Counted from the stretch's first letter, positions 53,429-62,130 are shown. The stretch is DNA of 64,000 nucleotides from an uncultured Alphaproteobacteria bacterium (GCA_903897605.1 CAIUCH010000049.1:1-64000), one strand, 5' to 3'. The notes: generated from the letters alone by a model not told the origin. A program made the numbers and translations.

Positions 53429-54826
53429 ATGGAGGCTGATGTCTTGCCGCGTTTAGACCCTCTGCCCAGGCGTTCCGGGCGCCGGCTTGCCTTCGCTGCC
53501 GGATTTGCATTTTCCGCCGCTCTTGTTGCCACCGGTTTGGGCACCGCGCCCGCCTATGCGCAAGGGATCTCGCTTTTGCGCGATACCGAGACTGAGGACA
53601 TGCTGAAAAGTTTCGAGGCGCCCCTGTCCCGGGCGGCCGGCCTCGATCCGCAAGCCGTCCATATGTATCTGGTGGGCGATCCGGACGTGAACGCCTTTGC
53701 CGCCGAAGGCCAGAACATCTTCGTCATGAGCGGCATTATCCTCTACTGCAAAAACCCCAATGAACTGATCGGCGTGATGGCCCATGAGACCGGCCATATC
53801 GCGGCCGGGCATATCTCGCGCACCGGCGTGGGCATGGAGCACGCGATGATCCCCATGCTGCTGTCGATGGTGCTGGGCGCCGCGGCGATGGCGCTGGGCG
53901 CTGGCGACGCCGGCATGGTGATCATGAGTGCCGGCTCGGCAATTGCTCAGGCGCAGATGGCGGCCTTCACCCGGGTACAGGAATCCACCGCCGACCAGAT
54001 CGCCCTCAAATTGCTCAACGCCACGCATCAATCGCCGATGGGGCTGTATTCGACGTTCGAGCGCTTCGCCATCGAACAGGCCCAGAGCGCCTACAAGATC
54101 GACAAATATGCCGTGGACCATCCGGTGGGCCAGGATCGTCTCGCCGACATCGAAGTGGGCGTCAATTCCTCGCCCTGGCGTGACGTCAAGGATCCGCCGC
54201 AGGTGACCCATACCTATGAGATGGTGCAGGCCAAGCTGGCAGGATTCACGCTTCCGGTACAGCAGGCGCTGGACCGCTATCCCGAAAGCAACAATTCCGA
54301 ACCGGCACGCTATGCCCGCGCCATGATCTATATGCGCAAGCCCGATCTGGCCAAGGCGCTTTCCACCACCAATAGCCTGATCCAGGACGAGCCCAACAAT
54401 CCCTTCTTCTACGAGGTGCTGGGCCAGATCTACGTCACCATGGCCAAGCCGTTGCAGGCGATCCCCGTCTATCAGAAAGCGGTGGATCTGAGGCCCAATG
54501 CCCCGCAATTGCGGTTGGGACTGGCGGTGGCGCAACTTGCCACCGAGGATGCGCGGCTCGCCAACGCGGCTTTGCAAAATCTTAAAGCCGCATCGCTTAT
54601 GGAAAATGACGACGTCTTCACCTGGTATGAAACCGCCCAGGCCTACAGCATGTTGAAGAACGAGCCGATGGCGAATCTTTCCACCGCCGAAGCCTATTAT
54701 AATTCCGGCGCCATGCGGCAGGCCGCCATATTTGCAATTCGCGCCCGGCGCGGGTTGGATCAGGGCACCCCAGACTGGGAACGCGCCAATGACATTGTCG
54801 GTGTGGTCGCCACACCGCAACGATAG
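53429..54826 (+). CDS. Periplasmic M48 metalloprotease with TPR repeats (BepA-like)
   Basis: Outer-membrane quality-control protease relative. 465 residues. The signal peptide runs to about residue 45 (GTAPAYAQGISLL). The zinc site HETGH is in IGVMAHETGHIAAGHIS with the third ligand in RVQESTADQIAL. Two hydrophobic patches follow (MLLSMVLGAAAMALGAG). The C-terminal half (about 290-450) is a TPR array like that of BepA, which acts on LptD and BAM substrates. The adjacent DsbA-like gene starts 13 bases later, which fits a joint role in envelope protein folding. Confidence 0.92.
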   Translation: MEADVLPRLDPLPRRSGRRLAFAAGFAFSAALVATGLGTAPAYAQGISLLRDTETEDMLKSFEAPLSRAAGLDPQAVHMYLVGDPDVNAFAAEGQNIFVMSGIILYCKNPNELIGVMAHETGHIAAGHISRTGVGMEHAMIPMLLSMVLGAAAMALGAGDAGMVIMSAGSAIAQAQMAAFTRVQESTADQIALKLLNATHQSPMGLYSTFERFAIEQAQSAYKIDKYAVDHPVGQDRLADIEVGVNSSPWRDVKDPPQVTHTYEMVQAKLAGFTLPVQQALDRYPESNNSEPARYARAMIYMRKPDLAKALSTTNSLIQDEPNNPFFYEVLGQIYVTMAKPLQAIPVYQKAVDLRPNAPQLRLGLAVAQLATEDARLANAALQNLKAASLMENDDVFTWYETAQAYSMLKNEPMANLSTAEAYYNSGAMRQAAIFAIRARRGLDQGTPDWERANDIVGVVATPQR

Positions 54827-54839
54827 AAACGGAACAAGA

Positions 54840-55592
54840 ATGCGGGACTGGACGAATATTGTATTGGGTGCGGTGGGCGGCGCGTTCCTGGCCGTGATGA
54901 TCGTCTTCGCGGCGGCGCGCCAGGGCTGGCTGCCCGGCGCCGGTGGCCCTGGCGGTACAGTCAATATCCGGGCCTATCTTCTCAGCCATCCCGAATTGCT
55001 GTCGGAAATGACCGACAAGCTGCAAAAGCAGCAGGAAGCGGCGGACGAAATCAAGGCCGCCATGTCGATGAAGAAGATCGGCATGGCCGCCTTCTTCGAT
55101 CCCAGGATCGCCTTCATCACCGGCCCGGCCGATGCCAAGAAGAGCGTGGTCGAATTCTACGATTATAACTGCCCCTATTGCCGCCTCTCGCTGCCGGCGG
55201 TGGAGAAATTCTACCAGCGGCACAAGAACGATACCCGCTTCTCCTTCATCGAATTTCCCATCAAGGGACCGGACTCCATTGTCGCGGCCCGCGTGGCGCT
55301 GGCGGCCCGGCTGCAGCCCGACAAATATCTGGCGCTGCATTTCGCGCTGATGAACGAGACCGATCTGGTCAACGAAGCGATGATCTATGCCGATGCCCAG
55401 AAGGCGGACCTGAACATGGCCAAGCTGAAAATCGACATGCAGAGCCCGGAAATCGATGCCGCCATCGCCGCCAGCAAGGCGCTGGCAACGCGCGCTGGCA
55501 TCGACGGCACGCCGACTTTCATCGTCAACGGCGTGATGCATCCGGGCGCCGTGGATGACGACTCGCTCAAGAGCCTCGCTGCCGACAGCTAA
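54840..55592 (+). CDS. DsbA-family thiol:disulfide interchange protein
   Basis: A 250-residue periplasmic oxidoreductase or isomerase. N-terminal membrane anchor (about 6-26), then a helical part with LLSHPELLSEMTDKLQKQQE, similar to the Com1/ScsC-type N-terminal helix. The thioredoxin-fold domain has the active site YDYNCPYCRLSLP (CPYC). The cis-Pro loop is GIDGTPTFIVNG. The ATG at 54840 follows GGAA and directly succeeds the M48 gene. ScsC-like isomerase and DsbA-like oxidase functions cannot be separated here. Confidence 0.92.
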   Translation: MRDWTNIVLGAVGGAFLAVMIVFAAARQGWLPGAGGPGGTVNIRAYLLSHPELLSEMTDKLQKQQEAADEIKAAMSMKKIGMAAFFDPRIAFITGPADAKKSVVEFYDYNCPYCRLSLPAVEKFYQRHKNDTRFSFIEFPIKGPDSIVAARVALAARLQPDKYLALHFALMNETDLVNEAMIYADAQKADLNMAKLKIDMQSPEIDAAIAASKALATRAGIDGTPTFIVNGVMHPGAVDDDSLKSLAADS

Positions 55593-55598
55593 GACTCA

Positions 55599-55949
55599 TC
55601 AGGGGGCTTTGCCCTGTTCGACGGACTGATTGACCTTGGCGCGGATCGCGTCCATGTCCGCCTGCGCATTGGCGACATAGGCATTCATGCAGACGGTATA
55701 GTCCTGCAACGCCACATTATATTGTGCAACTTGCTTGTTGTAGTCCCTCACGTCGCGCGTGCCGGTGTTGATGCTCATGCCGCCGGCGGAAACGGTTTTC
55801 GGGGTTGCATGCGGCATGACCGGCTGTTCTCCCGGCTTTATGCAATTGGGCGCGGGATAATCGGCAAGCGCCGGGAAATTGGTGCCTGCCGCCGCCGCCG
55901 CCGATATGCCCGACAACAGAACAATCAGCGCGAAAATCCCCGGCCTCAT
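55599..55949 (-). CDS. Secreted protein of unknown function
   Basis: A 116-residue protein with a signal peptide (MRPGIFALIVLLSGISAAAA). The mature part has two cysteines (in PAPNCIKPGE and YTVCMNAYV), which could pair, and a helical C-terminal half (YNKQVAQYNVALQDY, AQADMDAIRAKVNQSVEQ). No family was recognised. The ATG at 55949 is preceded by AAAGGA. It starts 20 bases after the thiSG stop and may be cotranscribed with it. It is convergent with the DsbA-like gene. Confidence 0.65.
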   Translation of the reverse strand: MRPGIFALIVLLSGISAAAAAGTNFPALADYPAPNCIKPGEQPVMPHATPKTVSAGGMSINTGTRDVRDYNKQVAQYNVALQDYTVCMNAYVANAQADMDAIRAKVNQSVEQGKAP

Positions 55950-55968
55950 GCCCTTGTCCTTTCGCACA

Positions 55969-56973
55969 TCAAATCAGGCCGGTCAGCGGACTGGACGGAT
56001 CGGCATAGGCTTTTTTTGGCATCCGTCCGGCCAGCCAGGCCTGGCGGCCCGCCTCCACCGCCAGCTTCATCGCCAAGGCCATCCGCACCGGATCCTTTGC
56101 ATGCGCGATGCCGGTGTTGGAGATTACCGCATCGCAGCCCAGCTCCATGGCGATGGCGGCATCCGACGCGGTGCCGATGCCGGCATCCACGATCACCGGC
56201 ACTTTCGCGTCTTCCACGATCATCCGGATGTTCACGGTGGATTGGATTCCCATGCCCGAACCGATCGGCGAAGCCAGCGGCATGATCGCCACCGCGCCCA
56301 TATCCTCGAGCCGCTTGGCCATCAAGGGATCATCGCTGCAATAAACCATCACCTGGAAACCATCCTTGGTCAGCATTTCGGTGGCCCGTATCGTCTCCAG
56401 CATGTCGGGATAGAGCAGCTTTTTCTCACCCAGCACTTCCAGCTTCACCAAAGTCCAGCCACCCGCCTCGCGGGCCAGACGCAAGGTGCGCACGGCGTCC
56501 TCGCCGGTGAAGCAGCCGGCGGTATTCGGCAGATAGGTGTATTTTTTCGGATCGATGAAATCGATCAACCGGGGTTGGTTCGGATCGGTGAGATTGACCC
56601 GGCGAACCGCCACCGTGACCATTTCCGCGCCGCTGGCTTCCAAGGCCCGCGCATTGTCCTCATAGGTCTTGAATTTGCCGGTGCCCACGATCAGACGGGA
56701 TTTGTAGGTCTTGCCCGCGATCACCAACGGCTTGTCCGGGCGCGGCACGTCCACCGGCGCGTTGCCGCCGCCGATGAAATGCACGATCTCGAAACGGTCG
56801 CCATCGCCCACCGCAATTTGGTCGTAGGCCGAGCGCGGCACGATCTCAAGATTGCGCTCGACCGCAATCTTGGCGGGATCGAGCCCCAAGGATTGCAGCA
56901 TCGCCTTCACCGTCAGGCCGGCATCCAGGGCGCGGGCTTCGCCGTTCAGGGTCACATTCAGATTTGCTGCCAT
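55969..56973 (-). CDS. thiG: Fused sulfur carrier ThiS / thiazole synthase ThiG
   Basis: Makes the thiazole half of thiamine. Residues 1-70 are ThiS ([19 protein letters not shown] to [10 protein letters not shown]) and about 75-334 are ThiG. ThiG signatures: [32 protein letters not shown], the Schiff-base Lys region [13 protein letters not shown] and [15 protein letters not shown]. In free ThiS the terminal Gly-Gly must be exposed to accept sulfur; here it is followed directly by [11 protein letters not shown]. Such fusions are known in some proteobacteria. No other thi genes are seen nearby. Confidence 0.95.
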   Translation of the reverse strand: MAANLNVTLNGEARALDAGLTVKAMLQSLGLDPAKIAVERNLEIVPRSAYDQIAVGDGDRFEIVHFIGGGNAPVDVPRPDKPLVIAGKTYKSRLIVGTGKFKTYEDNARALEASGAEMVTVAVRRVNLTDPNQPRLIDFIDPKKYTYLPNTAGCFTGEDAVRTLRLAREAGGWTLVKLEVLGEKKLLYPDMLETIRATEMLTKDGFQVMVYCSDDPLMAKRLEDMGAVAIMPLASPIGSGMGIQSTVNIRMIVEDAKVPVIVDAGIGTASDAAIAMELGCDAVISNTGIAHAKDPVRMALAMKLAVEAGRQAWLAGRMPKKAYADPSSPLTGLI

Positions 56974-57049
56974 AGTGCCGGCCTATAAGGGTTTCCGTTA
57001 CGAAGCGTAGCGATTATAAGGCTTGAACCCGCTCCGTTGACGGAAACCC

Positions 57050-57547
57050 ATGGCAAAAAACGCAAGCAAATCCAAGCCCTTACCAATATACATCATCAAT
57101 GGCCCGAATCTCAACCTGCTGGGGACGCGGGAGCCGGAGATTTATGGCCGCGCCACCCTGGGGGAAATCGAAAAGCTCTGTGCCGCGCGCGCCAAGGCCC
57201 ATGGTCTGCTGACCGTCTTCCTGCAGAGCAACAAGGAAGGCGAGCTGGTTGAATTTTTGCAGGAAGCCCGTGTCGCCGCTTGCGGCGTTCTTCTCAACGC
57301 GGCGGGCTACACCCATACCTCGGTGGCGATCCTGGATGCGATGCAGATGCTGAAGCAGCCGGTGATCGAAGTCCATCTTTCCAATCCGGCACGGCGCGAG
57401 CATTATCGGCACCTTTCCTATGTCGCCAAGGCCGCCACCGGCAGCATCACCGGTCTGGGCGTGAACAGCTATCTGCTGGCGATTGATGCCGTGGCAGCCC
57501 TCCTCTCCGGCTCACCAAAGAACGAAAAAACGAGAAAAAAGAAATGA
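57050..57547 (+). CDS. aroQ: Type II 3-dehydroquinate dehydratase
   Basis: Third step of the shikimate pathway, dodecameric and cytoplasmic. 165 residues with a Lys-rich N-terminal extension (MAKNASKSKPLP). Active-site segments are INGPNLNLLGTREPEIYG (catalytic Tyr on the flexible loop), LLNAAGYTHTSVAI and EVHLSNPARREHYRH. It overlaps accB by 4 bases (ATGA), the conserved aroQ-accB-accC order of many proteobacteria. Confidence 0.96.
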   Translation: MAKNASKSKPLPIYIINGPNLNLLGTREPEIYGRATLGEIEKLCAARAKAHGLLTVFLQSNKEGELVEFLQEARVAACGVLLNAAGYTHTSVAILDAMQMLKQPVIEVHLSNPARREHYRHLSYVAKAATGSITGLGVNSYLLAIDAVAALLSGSPKNEKTRKKK

Positions 57548-58017
57548 GCAGCAAGGACGACATCAAATCGCGCCTATCGGGCAACAAGCCGGGCATCGAC
57601 GCCGAAGCCATCCGGGCGCTGTCCGATCTCTTGGCGGAAACCGGCCTCACTGAAATCGAAGTCGAGCAGAATGGCGCACGCATCCGCGTCGCCCGCGCTG
57701 GCGCGATGGCGGCCATCGCGGCCGCGCCTGCCGCAGCTGCGTCCCCATCGGTCACGGCGCCGGCGCCTCTGTCCGGTCCCCATCCTGGCGCGGTAACCTC
57801 GCCCATGGTGGGCACGGTCTTTTCCGCGCCAGAGCCGGGCAAGCCGGATTTCGTCAAAGTGGGCCAGCAGATCAAGGAAGGCGACACGCTCTTCATTGTC
57901 GAGGCGATGAAGACCATGAATCCCATCCCCGCGCCCCGTGGCGGCACGGTCAAGGAAATCTGCGTCGAAAACGGCAGCCCGGTCGAGTTCGGCCAGACAC
58001 TGATCATCCTCGGCTAG
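57544..58017 (+). CDS. accB: Biotin carboxyl carrier protein of acetyl-CoA carboxylase
   Basis: Carries biotin between the carboxylase and transferase halves of acetyl-CoA carboxylase, the first step of fatty acid synthesis. 157 residues. The biotinylated Lys is in FIVEAMKTMNPIPAP. An Ala/Pro-rich linker (about 55-85) precedes the biotinyl domain (about 80-157). It is translationally coupled to aroQ and lies 3 bases before accC. Confidence 0.97.
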   Translation: MSSKDDIKSRLSGNKPGIDAEAIRALSDLLAETGLTEIEVEQNGARIRVARAGAMAAIAAAPAAAASPSVTAPAPLSGPHPGAVTSPMVGTVFSAPEPGKPDFVKVGQQIKEGDTLFIVEAMKTMNPIPAPRGGTVKEICVENGSPVEFGQTLIILG

Positions 58018-58020
58018 GGC

Positions 58021-59364
58021 ATGTTTGAGAAAATTCTCATTGCCAATCGCGGCGAAATCGCGCTTCGCGTCATCCGCGCCTGCCAGGAGATGGGCATTGC
58101 CACGGTGGCGATCCATTCCACCGCCGATGCCGATGCGATGCATGTGCGGCTGGCCGACGAAAGCGTCTGTGTCGGACCGGCCCCCGCCACGCAATCCTAT
58201 CTCAACATTCCCGCCATCATCGCGGCATGCGAAATCACCGGTGCCGAGGCGATCCATCCCGGTTACGGATTCCTGTCGGAAAACGCCAAATTCGCCGACA
58301 TCGTGAAGGAGCATGGCATTACCTTCATCGGTCCGACGCCGGATCATATCCGCATGATGGGTGACAAGATCACCGCCAAGCAGACGGTGAAGGCGCTGGG
58401 CATTCCCACCGTGCCCGGATCGGATGGCGAAGTTTCGGATACGGATGCAGCCGCAATCGCCGAAGAGATCGGCTATCCGGTGCTTATCAAGGCCACGGCC
58501 GGCGGCGGCGGCCGTGGCATGAAAGTGGCCAAGAGCGCCGGCGAACTTTCCTTCGCGCTTTCCACCGCCAGGGCGGAGGCCAAGGCGGCCTTCGGCAATG
58601 ATACCGTTTATATGGAGAAATATCTCAGCAAGCCGCGCCATATCGAAGTGCAAATCCTGGCGGACGCCCATGGCAAGGTCGTGCATCTGGGCGAGCGCGA
58701 TTGCTCGCTCCAGCGCCGGCACCAGAAAGTCTGGGAAGAAGCGGGCAGTCCCGCCCTCAACGCCCAGGAGCGCGACGAGATCGGAAGCGTCGTCACCAAG
58801 GCACTCACCAGGCTGGGTTATCTGGGCGCCGGCACGATCGAATTTCTCTATGAGGATGGCGGCTTCTATTTCATCGAAATGAACACGCGGTTGCAGGTCG
58901 AACATCCCGTCACCGAAGCGATCACCGGCATCGACATTGTACGCGAACAGATCCGGATCGCGGCGGGCAGTCCGCTGTCGTTCGATCAGAAGGATATCAT
59001 TTTCGAAGGCCATGCCATCGAGTGCCGCATCAATGCGGAAAACCCCTTCACCTTCCGTCCCTCACCCGGTCAGATCACGCAATTCCATACGCCGGGGGGC
59101 CTGGGGGTGCGGTTCGATTCGGCAATTTACGCGGGCTATCGCATTCCGCCCTTCTACGACAGTCTTGCGGGAAAGCTGATTGTACACGCCCGCAACCGTA
59201 ATGAATGTTTGTTGCGGCTGCGTCGTGCCCTGGACGAATTGGTGGTGGGCGGCATCGAAACCACCATCCCTCTGTTCCAGAAACTGGTGCGGGAGCCTGA
59301 CATTATAAACGGCGATTACTCCATCCATTGGCTGGAGAAATACCTATTCCGTCTCGGTCACTAA
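58021..59364 (+). CDS. accC: Biotin carboxylase subunit of acetyl-CoA carboxylase
   Basis: ATP-grasp enzyme that carboxylates biotin on AccB. 447 residues. Motifs: [19 protein letters not shown] at the start, [13 protein letters not shown] (ATP loop), [17 protein letters not shown] and [16 protein letters not shown]. The last codons ([11 protein letters not shown] then TAA) are repeated, slightly changed, 35 bases downstream after a hairpin (see 59399). Confidence 0.97.
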   Translation: MFEKILIANRGEIALRVIRACQEMGIATVAIHSTADADAMHVRLADESVCVGPAPATQSYLNIPAIIAACEITGAEAIHPGYGFLSENAKFADIVKEHGITFIGPTPDHIRMMGDKITAKQTVKALGIPTVPGSDGEVSDTDAAAIAEEIGYPVLIKATAGGGGRGMKVAKSAGELSFALSTARAEAKAAFGNDTVYMEKYLSKPRHIEVQILADAHGKVVHLGERDCSLQRRHQKVWEEAGSPALNAQERDEIGSVVTKALTRLGYLGAGTIEFLYEDGGFYFIEMNTRLQVEHPVTEAITGIDIVREQIRIAAGSPLSFDQKDIIFEGHAIECRINAENPFTFRPSPGQITQFHTPGGLGVRFDSAIYAGYRIPPFYDSLAGKLIVHARNRNECLLRLRRALDELVVGGIETTIPLFQKLVREPDIINGDYSIHWLEKYLFRLGH

Positions 59365-59375
59365 GGCTGTGCTCG

Positions 59376-59398
59376 CGCCATACGCTGGAGCTATGGCG
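59376..59398 (+). repeat. Hairpin between accC and its duplicated tail
   Basis: CGCCATA and TATGGCG form a perfect 7-bp stem around the 9-base loop CGCTGGAGC. It starts 12 bases after the accC stop. The duplicated accC tail begins at the next base. Confidence 0.75.
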
Positions 59399-59433
59399 GG
59401 CTCGAAAAATACCTATCCAGCCTCGGTCACTAG
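59399..59433 (+). pseudogene. Duplicated 3' end of accC
   Basis: A 35-base stretch matching 59330-59364 at 29 positions. It encodes LEKYLSSLGH then TAG, against [10 protein letters not shown] then TAA in the gene. It has no start and no upstream frame, so it is a detached gene tail, not a gene. Confidence 0.8.
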
Positions 59434-59525
59434 TTCTTCTTCGCATCGGCACAATTTGCATCGCCGCGCTTTCGCAAAGTTTCGATTTCCCGTTATGCTG
59501 GTGATCCACAAACCGGGGGTCACGC

Positions 59526-59927
59526 ATGGGTTTTCTTGATTCTTATGCCGCACAGATAAAAAGCCTTCTGCGCATCGTCGCGGGCCTGCTGTTCTTCAGT
59601 GTCGGTCTGGCCAAGATCGCGCATTTTCCCAGCATGCCCATGTTCGCGGACGCAAAACCCTTTGTGGGTATCGAAGGCTGGGCCGGAATGATCGAGCTGG
59701 TGGGCGGCGCGCTGATCATATTGGGCTTCTTCAGCCGCATCGCCGCCTTCATCTGTTCCGGAGAAATGGCGATAGCCTATTTTCTTGGTCATTGGGCCAT
59801 CGTTACGGGCAGTCCACACAGCTTCTTTCCCGTGATCAATGGCGGCGCCACCGCGATCCTTTACAGCTTCGTATTTCTCTATTTCGCGGCCTCCGGCCCC
59901 GGTCCCTGGGCTTTAAACCAAAAATAG
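59526..59927 (+). CDS. DoxX family membrane protein
   Basis: A 133-residue protein with four hydrophobic segments and the family opening LLRIVAGLLFFSVGLAKIAH. GMIELVGGALIILGFFSRIA and the C-terminal FPVINGGATAILYSFVFLYF are typical of DoxX/DUF1634-type proteins, whose roles include redox-linked membrane functions but are mostly undefined. A GGGGGT site precedes the ATG. It stands alone between accC and aat. Confidence 0.88.
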   Translation: MGFLDSYAAQIKSLLRIVAGLLFFSVGLAKIAHFPSMPMFADAKPFVGIEGWAGMIELVGGALIILGFFSRIAAFICSGEMAIAYFLGHWAIVTGSPHSFFPVINGGATAILYSFVFLYFAASGPGPWALNQK

Positions 59928-59948
59928 ACACTCTCAACCCACATCAGC

Positions 59949-60049
59949 TTTCTTCCCCCGCATGGCGAAGCCATTAGCGGGGGAGTTCGGTAGCGTCAGT
60001 GTACCGAACGTCTGCTAGGCCGCTTGCGGCCGTGGCAGACAGATGGGGG
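59949..60049 (-). repeat. Nested-hairpin intergenic repeat, copy B with an extra inserted hairpin
   Basis: Read on the minus strand it matches copy A (24020-24100) almost perfectly over both modules, including the full GTCTGC...GCAGAC hairpin. Between the modules copy B carries about 25 extra bases forming GTTCGGTA/TACCGAAC (59985-60009), an 8-bp stem with a 9-base loop. It lies between doxX and aat. Confidence 0.85.
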
Positions 60050-60061
60050 TATTAAAGAAAG

Positions 60062-60092
60062 GCATCGTTGCGCTATCCTTGCGCAACGATGC
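60062..60092 (+). promoter_or_regulatory. Perfect stem-loop enclosing the aat start codon
   Basis: GCATCGTTGCGC and GCGCAACGATGC form a 12-bp perfect stem with a 7-base loop (TATCCTT). The ATG at 60089 lies in the 3' arm. A possible TTG start (60068) with AAAGG just upstream lies in the 5' arm. A stem this strong should lower initiation unless melted. Confidence 0.6.
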
Positions 60093-60694
60093 ACGCGCCG
60101 TTACTGACGCCACAGATTCTGTTGCGCGCTTATGCCGAGGGGCTGTTCCCGATGGCTGAGAAGCGCGACGATCCCGCGCTCTATTGGGTGTCGCCCGAAC
60201 AGCGGGGGATCATTCCACTGGATGACTTTCATGTCTCGCGCCGGCTGGCGCGCACGATACGCAGCGCCCGCTTCGGGATCACCACCGATCAGGCCTTCAG
60301 CGACGTGATGCGGGCCTGCGCCGCGCCTACGCAAGGCCGCGAACAAACATGGATCAATGATGAGATATTGCGGCTCTATGCGGCGCTCCATGCCGGCGGC
60401 CATGCCCATTCGGTGGAGTGCTGGCAGTCGGGCGAGCTGGTGGGCGGTCTTTATGGCGTTAGCCTGGGCGCGGCCTTTTTCGGCGAGAGCATGTTCACCC
60501 GCGTGCGGGACGCGTCCAAGGTGGCACTGGTGCATCTGGTGGAAACGCTGCGAGCGGGCGGGTTCGCTTTGCTCGATACGCAGTTCCTGACCGGGCATCT
60601 GGCAGGTTTCGGCGCCCATGAGATATCCCGCGCCGACTATCTGATCCTGTTGAACGAAGCCATCGCGCAACAGGCGATCTGGCCGAAGCGCTAG
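60089..60694 (+). CDS. aat: Leucyl/phenylalanyl-tRNA-protein transferase
   Basis: Adds Leu or Phe to N-terminal Arg or Lys of proteins, marking them for ClpS-ClpAP by the N-degron route. 201 residues from the ATG. Family signatures are [65 protein letters not shown] and [21 protein letters not shown]. An in-frame TTG 21 bases upstream has a better-placed ribosome-binding site. Both starts lie in a strong stem-loop. Confidence 0.95.
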   Translation: MHAPLLTPQILLRAYAEGLFPMAEKRDDPALYWVSPEQRGIIPLDDFHVSRRLARTIRSARFGITTDQAFSDVMRACAAPTQGREQTWINDEILRLYAALHAGGHAHSVECWQSGELVGGLYGVSLGAAFFGESMFTRVRDASKVALVHLVETLRAGGFALLDTQFLTGHLAGFGAHEISRADYLILLNEAIAQQAIWPKR

Positions 60695-60695
60695 A

Positions 60696-61256
60696 TCAGC
60701 GCCCCGCCTCTTCCGGCAGGGCCTCGATGCCTTCCTTGTCGGACGAGTCCGGCGAAGACACTTTTGCCGGTGCTGCCGATGTCATGGCCGCGACCGGCGT
60801 ATTGGGCGCACCGTTGGAGCAATTGATCACCCACACGTCATAGAGTGGATGCTCCATGCCATGCAAACCTGGGCTGGACGCATACATCCAGCCGGAAAAA
60901 ACATGCTTGGCGCCCTGGTCGGGGCGCTGATCGTCGATCTGGATGAAGGCCGAGGTTTCCGGCGTCTCGCTGGCGGGCGTCGAATAGCAATAGCGCGCCG
61001 TGATGGTGAGAGTGGCGAAATGTACCGGCTTGCCGATGGCGGCGGCGATATCGGTGGGCCGGCCCGTGATCTTGTCCAGGCCGCGCAGCATCAAGGTGGT
61101 GCCAGGCGCATTCGTCAAAAGCGGCGCCGCGGCCATATTGGGCGCTGCGGCCGTGAGCGGAGTTGTCGGCGCGGCTGGCGTTTGCGCCGGCGCCGCGGCC
61201 AGCGGAGCGGCCAAAGCCGCACTTACAAGCGATAGCGCAGGCAGGATGCGTTTCAT
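60696..61256 (-). CDS. DUF2155 periplasmic protein
   Basis: A 186-residue secreted protein typical of alphaproteobacteria. Signal peptide MKRILPALSLVSAALAAPLA, an Ala/Pro/Thr-rich linker, then the DUF2155 core: LDKITGRPTDIAAAIGKPV, ITARYCYSTP, and FSGWMYASSPGLHGMEHPLY followed by DVWVINC. Two conserved cysteines could pair. Function is unknown. Its ATG overlaps the mlaD-like stop (ATGA), placing it in one transcript with the MCE protein and NDUFA12. It is convergent with aat, 1 base apart. Confidence 0.9.
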   Translation of the reverse strand: MKRILPALSLVSAALAAPLAAAPAQTPAAPTTPLTAAAPNMAAAPLLTNAPGTTLMLRGLDKITGRPTDIAAAIGKPVHFATLTITARYCYSTPASETPETSAFIQIDDQRPDQGAKHVFSGWMYASSPGLHGMEHPLYDVWVINCSNGAPNTPVAAMTSAAPAKVSSPDSSDKEGIEALPEEAGR

Positions 61257-61744
61257 GGGCTGGGCGCCGGCGCCTGTTGCTGCGGCTTGGGCTGCTGGCC
61301 GGAATTGGGTGTTCCCATGAAGCGGCCCACCAGGCCCATCAGATCCACCGCGCCCTGACTGTTCTGGATCATGCCGCCGGTCGCCAGCATCTTGTCGCTG
61401 CCGCCCGGCGTCAACGAGATATACGAACTGCCCAGCAGACCAGACGACGTCACGATCAGCGATGAATCGTCGGGCACCTTGACGTCATTGCGGATATTCA
61501 TGTGCACCGTGACCAGATAATTCCTGGGATCGAGTGTAAGATCCGACACCGACCCGATCTTGATGCCGGACAGCCGCACATCGGTGCCAATGCCCAGGCC
61601 ATCCACCTTCGCCAGCCGGGCCTGGATCTCATAGCCCGAAAGACTGCCGCTGCCGGTGCGCATATAGGCAAAGGCGACGAACAGCAAAGCGACCGCAACC
61701 ACGACCGCCCCGATGATGGTCTCCGGAATATTGTGTTCCCGCAT
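61253..61744 (-). CDS. mlaD: MlaD-like MCE-domain lipid transport protein
   Basis: Periplasmic substrate-binding part of the Mla phospholipid transport system. 163 residues. One N-terminal membrane anchor (ETIIGAVVVAVALLFVAFAY), then the MCE domain with YEIQARLAKVDGLGIGTDVR, LSGIKIGSVSDLTLDP, and the family hydrophobic loop SSGLLGSSYISLTPG. A Gln/Pro tail follows. The ATG at 61744 is 5 bases past the NDUFA12 stop. mlaE and mlaF are not in the window. An MCE gene next to NDUFA12 and DUF2155 is a typical alphaproteobacterial cluster. Confidence 0.9.
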   Translation of the reverse strand: MREHNIPETIIGAVVVAVALLFVAFAYMRTGSGSLSGYEIQARLAKVDGLGIGTDVRLSGIKIGSVSDLTLDPRNYLVTVHMNIRNDVKVPDDSSLIVTSSGLLGSSYISLTPGGSDKMLATGGMIQNSQGAVDLMGLVGRFMGTPNSGQQPKPQQQAPAPSP

Positions 61745-61749
61745 CCGTC

Positions 61750-62130
61750 CTATTCCGGCTTCCATGCTTGATAGTCTCCGGTGGCAGGGGGCCGCTGGCC
61801 GCTGCGCTGCAACGAACCTTCGGGGCGCAAGGCGCCCTCGGTGCCGGTGAGATTGGGCTGATGCGGAATTTCCCAGACCTGGGTCCTGAGCGGCGCCTTG
61901 GTGGGCGGCTCGGCAAAGGTGTGATGCAGCCAACCATGCCAGTCCGGCGGCACGCGGCTGGCCTCGACGGTGCCGTTGTAGAGCACCCAGCGGCGCGAGC
62001 CGTCCTTGTTCTGATAATAGCGGTTGCCGAAATTGTCCTGGCCCACCGCCGACCCCTGCGTCCAGGTGGTGAAAAGCGTGCCCAAAGTGGCCGAATTCCA
62101 CCAGGAAAAGATCATCTTCAGGAAGGGCAT
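61750..62130 (-). CDS. NDUFA12 family NADH:ubiquinone oxidoreductase accessory subunit
   Basis: Homologue of the mitochondrial complex I subunit NDUFA12 (B17.2), found in alphaproteobacteria. 126 residues. Recognisable text: GQDNFGNRYYQNKDGSRRW, VLYNGTVEASRVPPDWHGWL and HHTFAEPPTK, with a Pro-rich C terminus. Binds the peripheral arm of complex I on the cytoplasmic side. The ATG at 62130 (MPFLKMIFSWW) was chosen; an in-frame codon 12 bases upstream is an alternative. First gene of the NDUFA12-mlaD-DUF2155 cluster. Confidence 0.93.
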   Translation of the reverse strand: MPFLKMIFSWWNSATLGTLFTTWTQGSAVGQDNFGNRYYQNKDGSRRWVLYNGTVEASRVPPDWHGWLHHTFAEPPTKAPLRTQVWEIPHQPNLTGTEGALRPEGSLQRSGQRPPATGDYQAWKPE

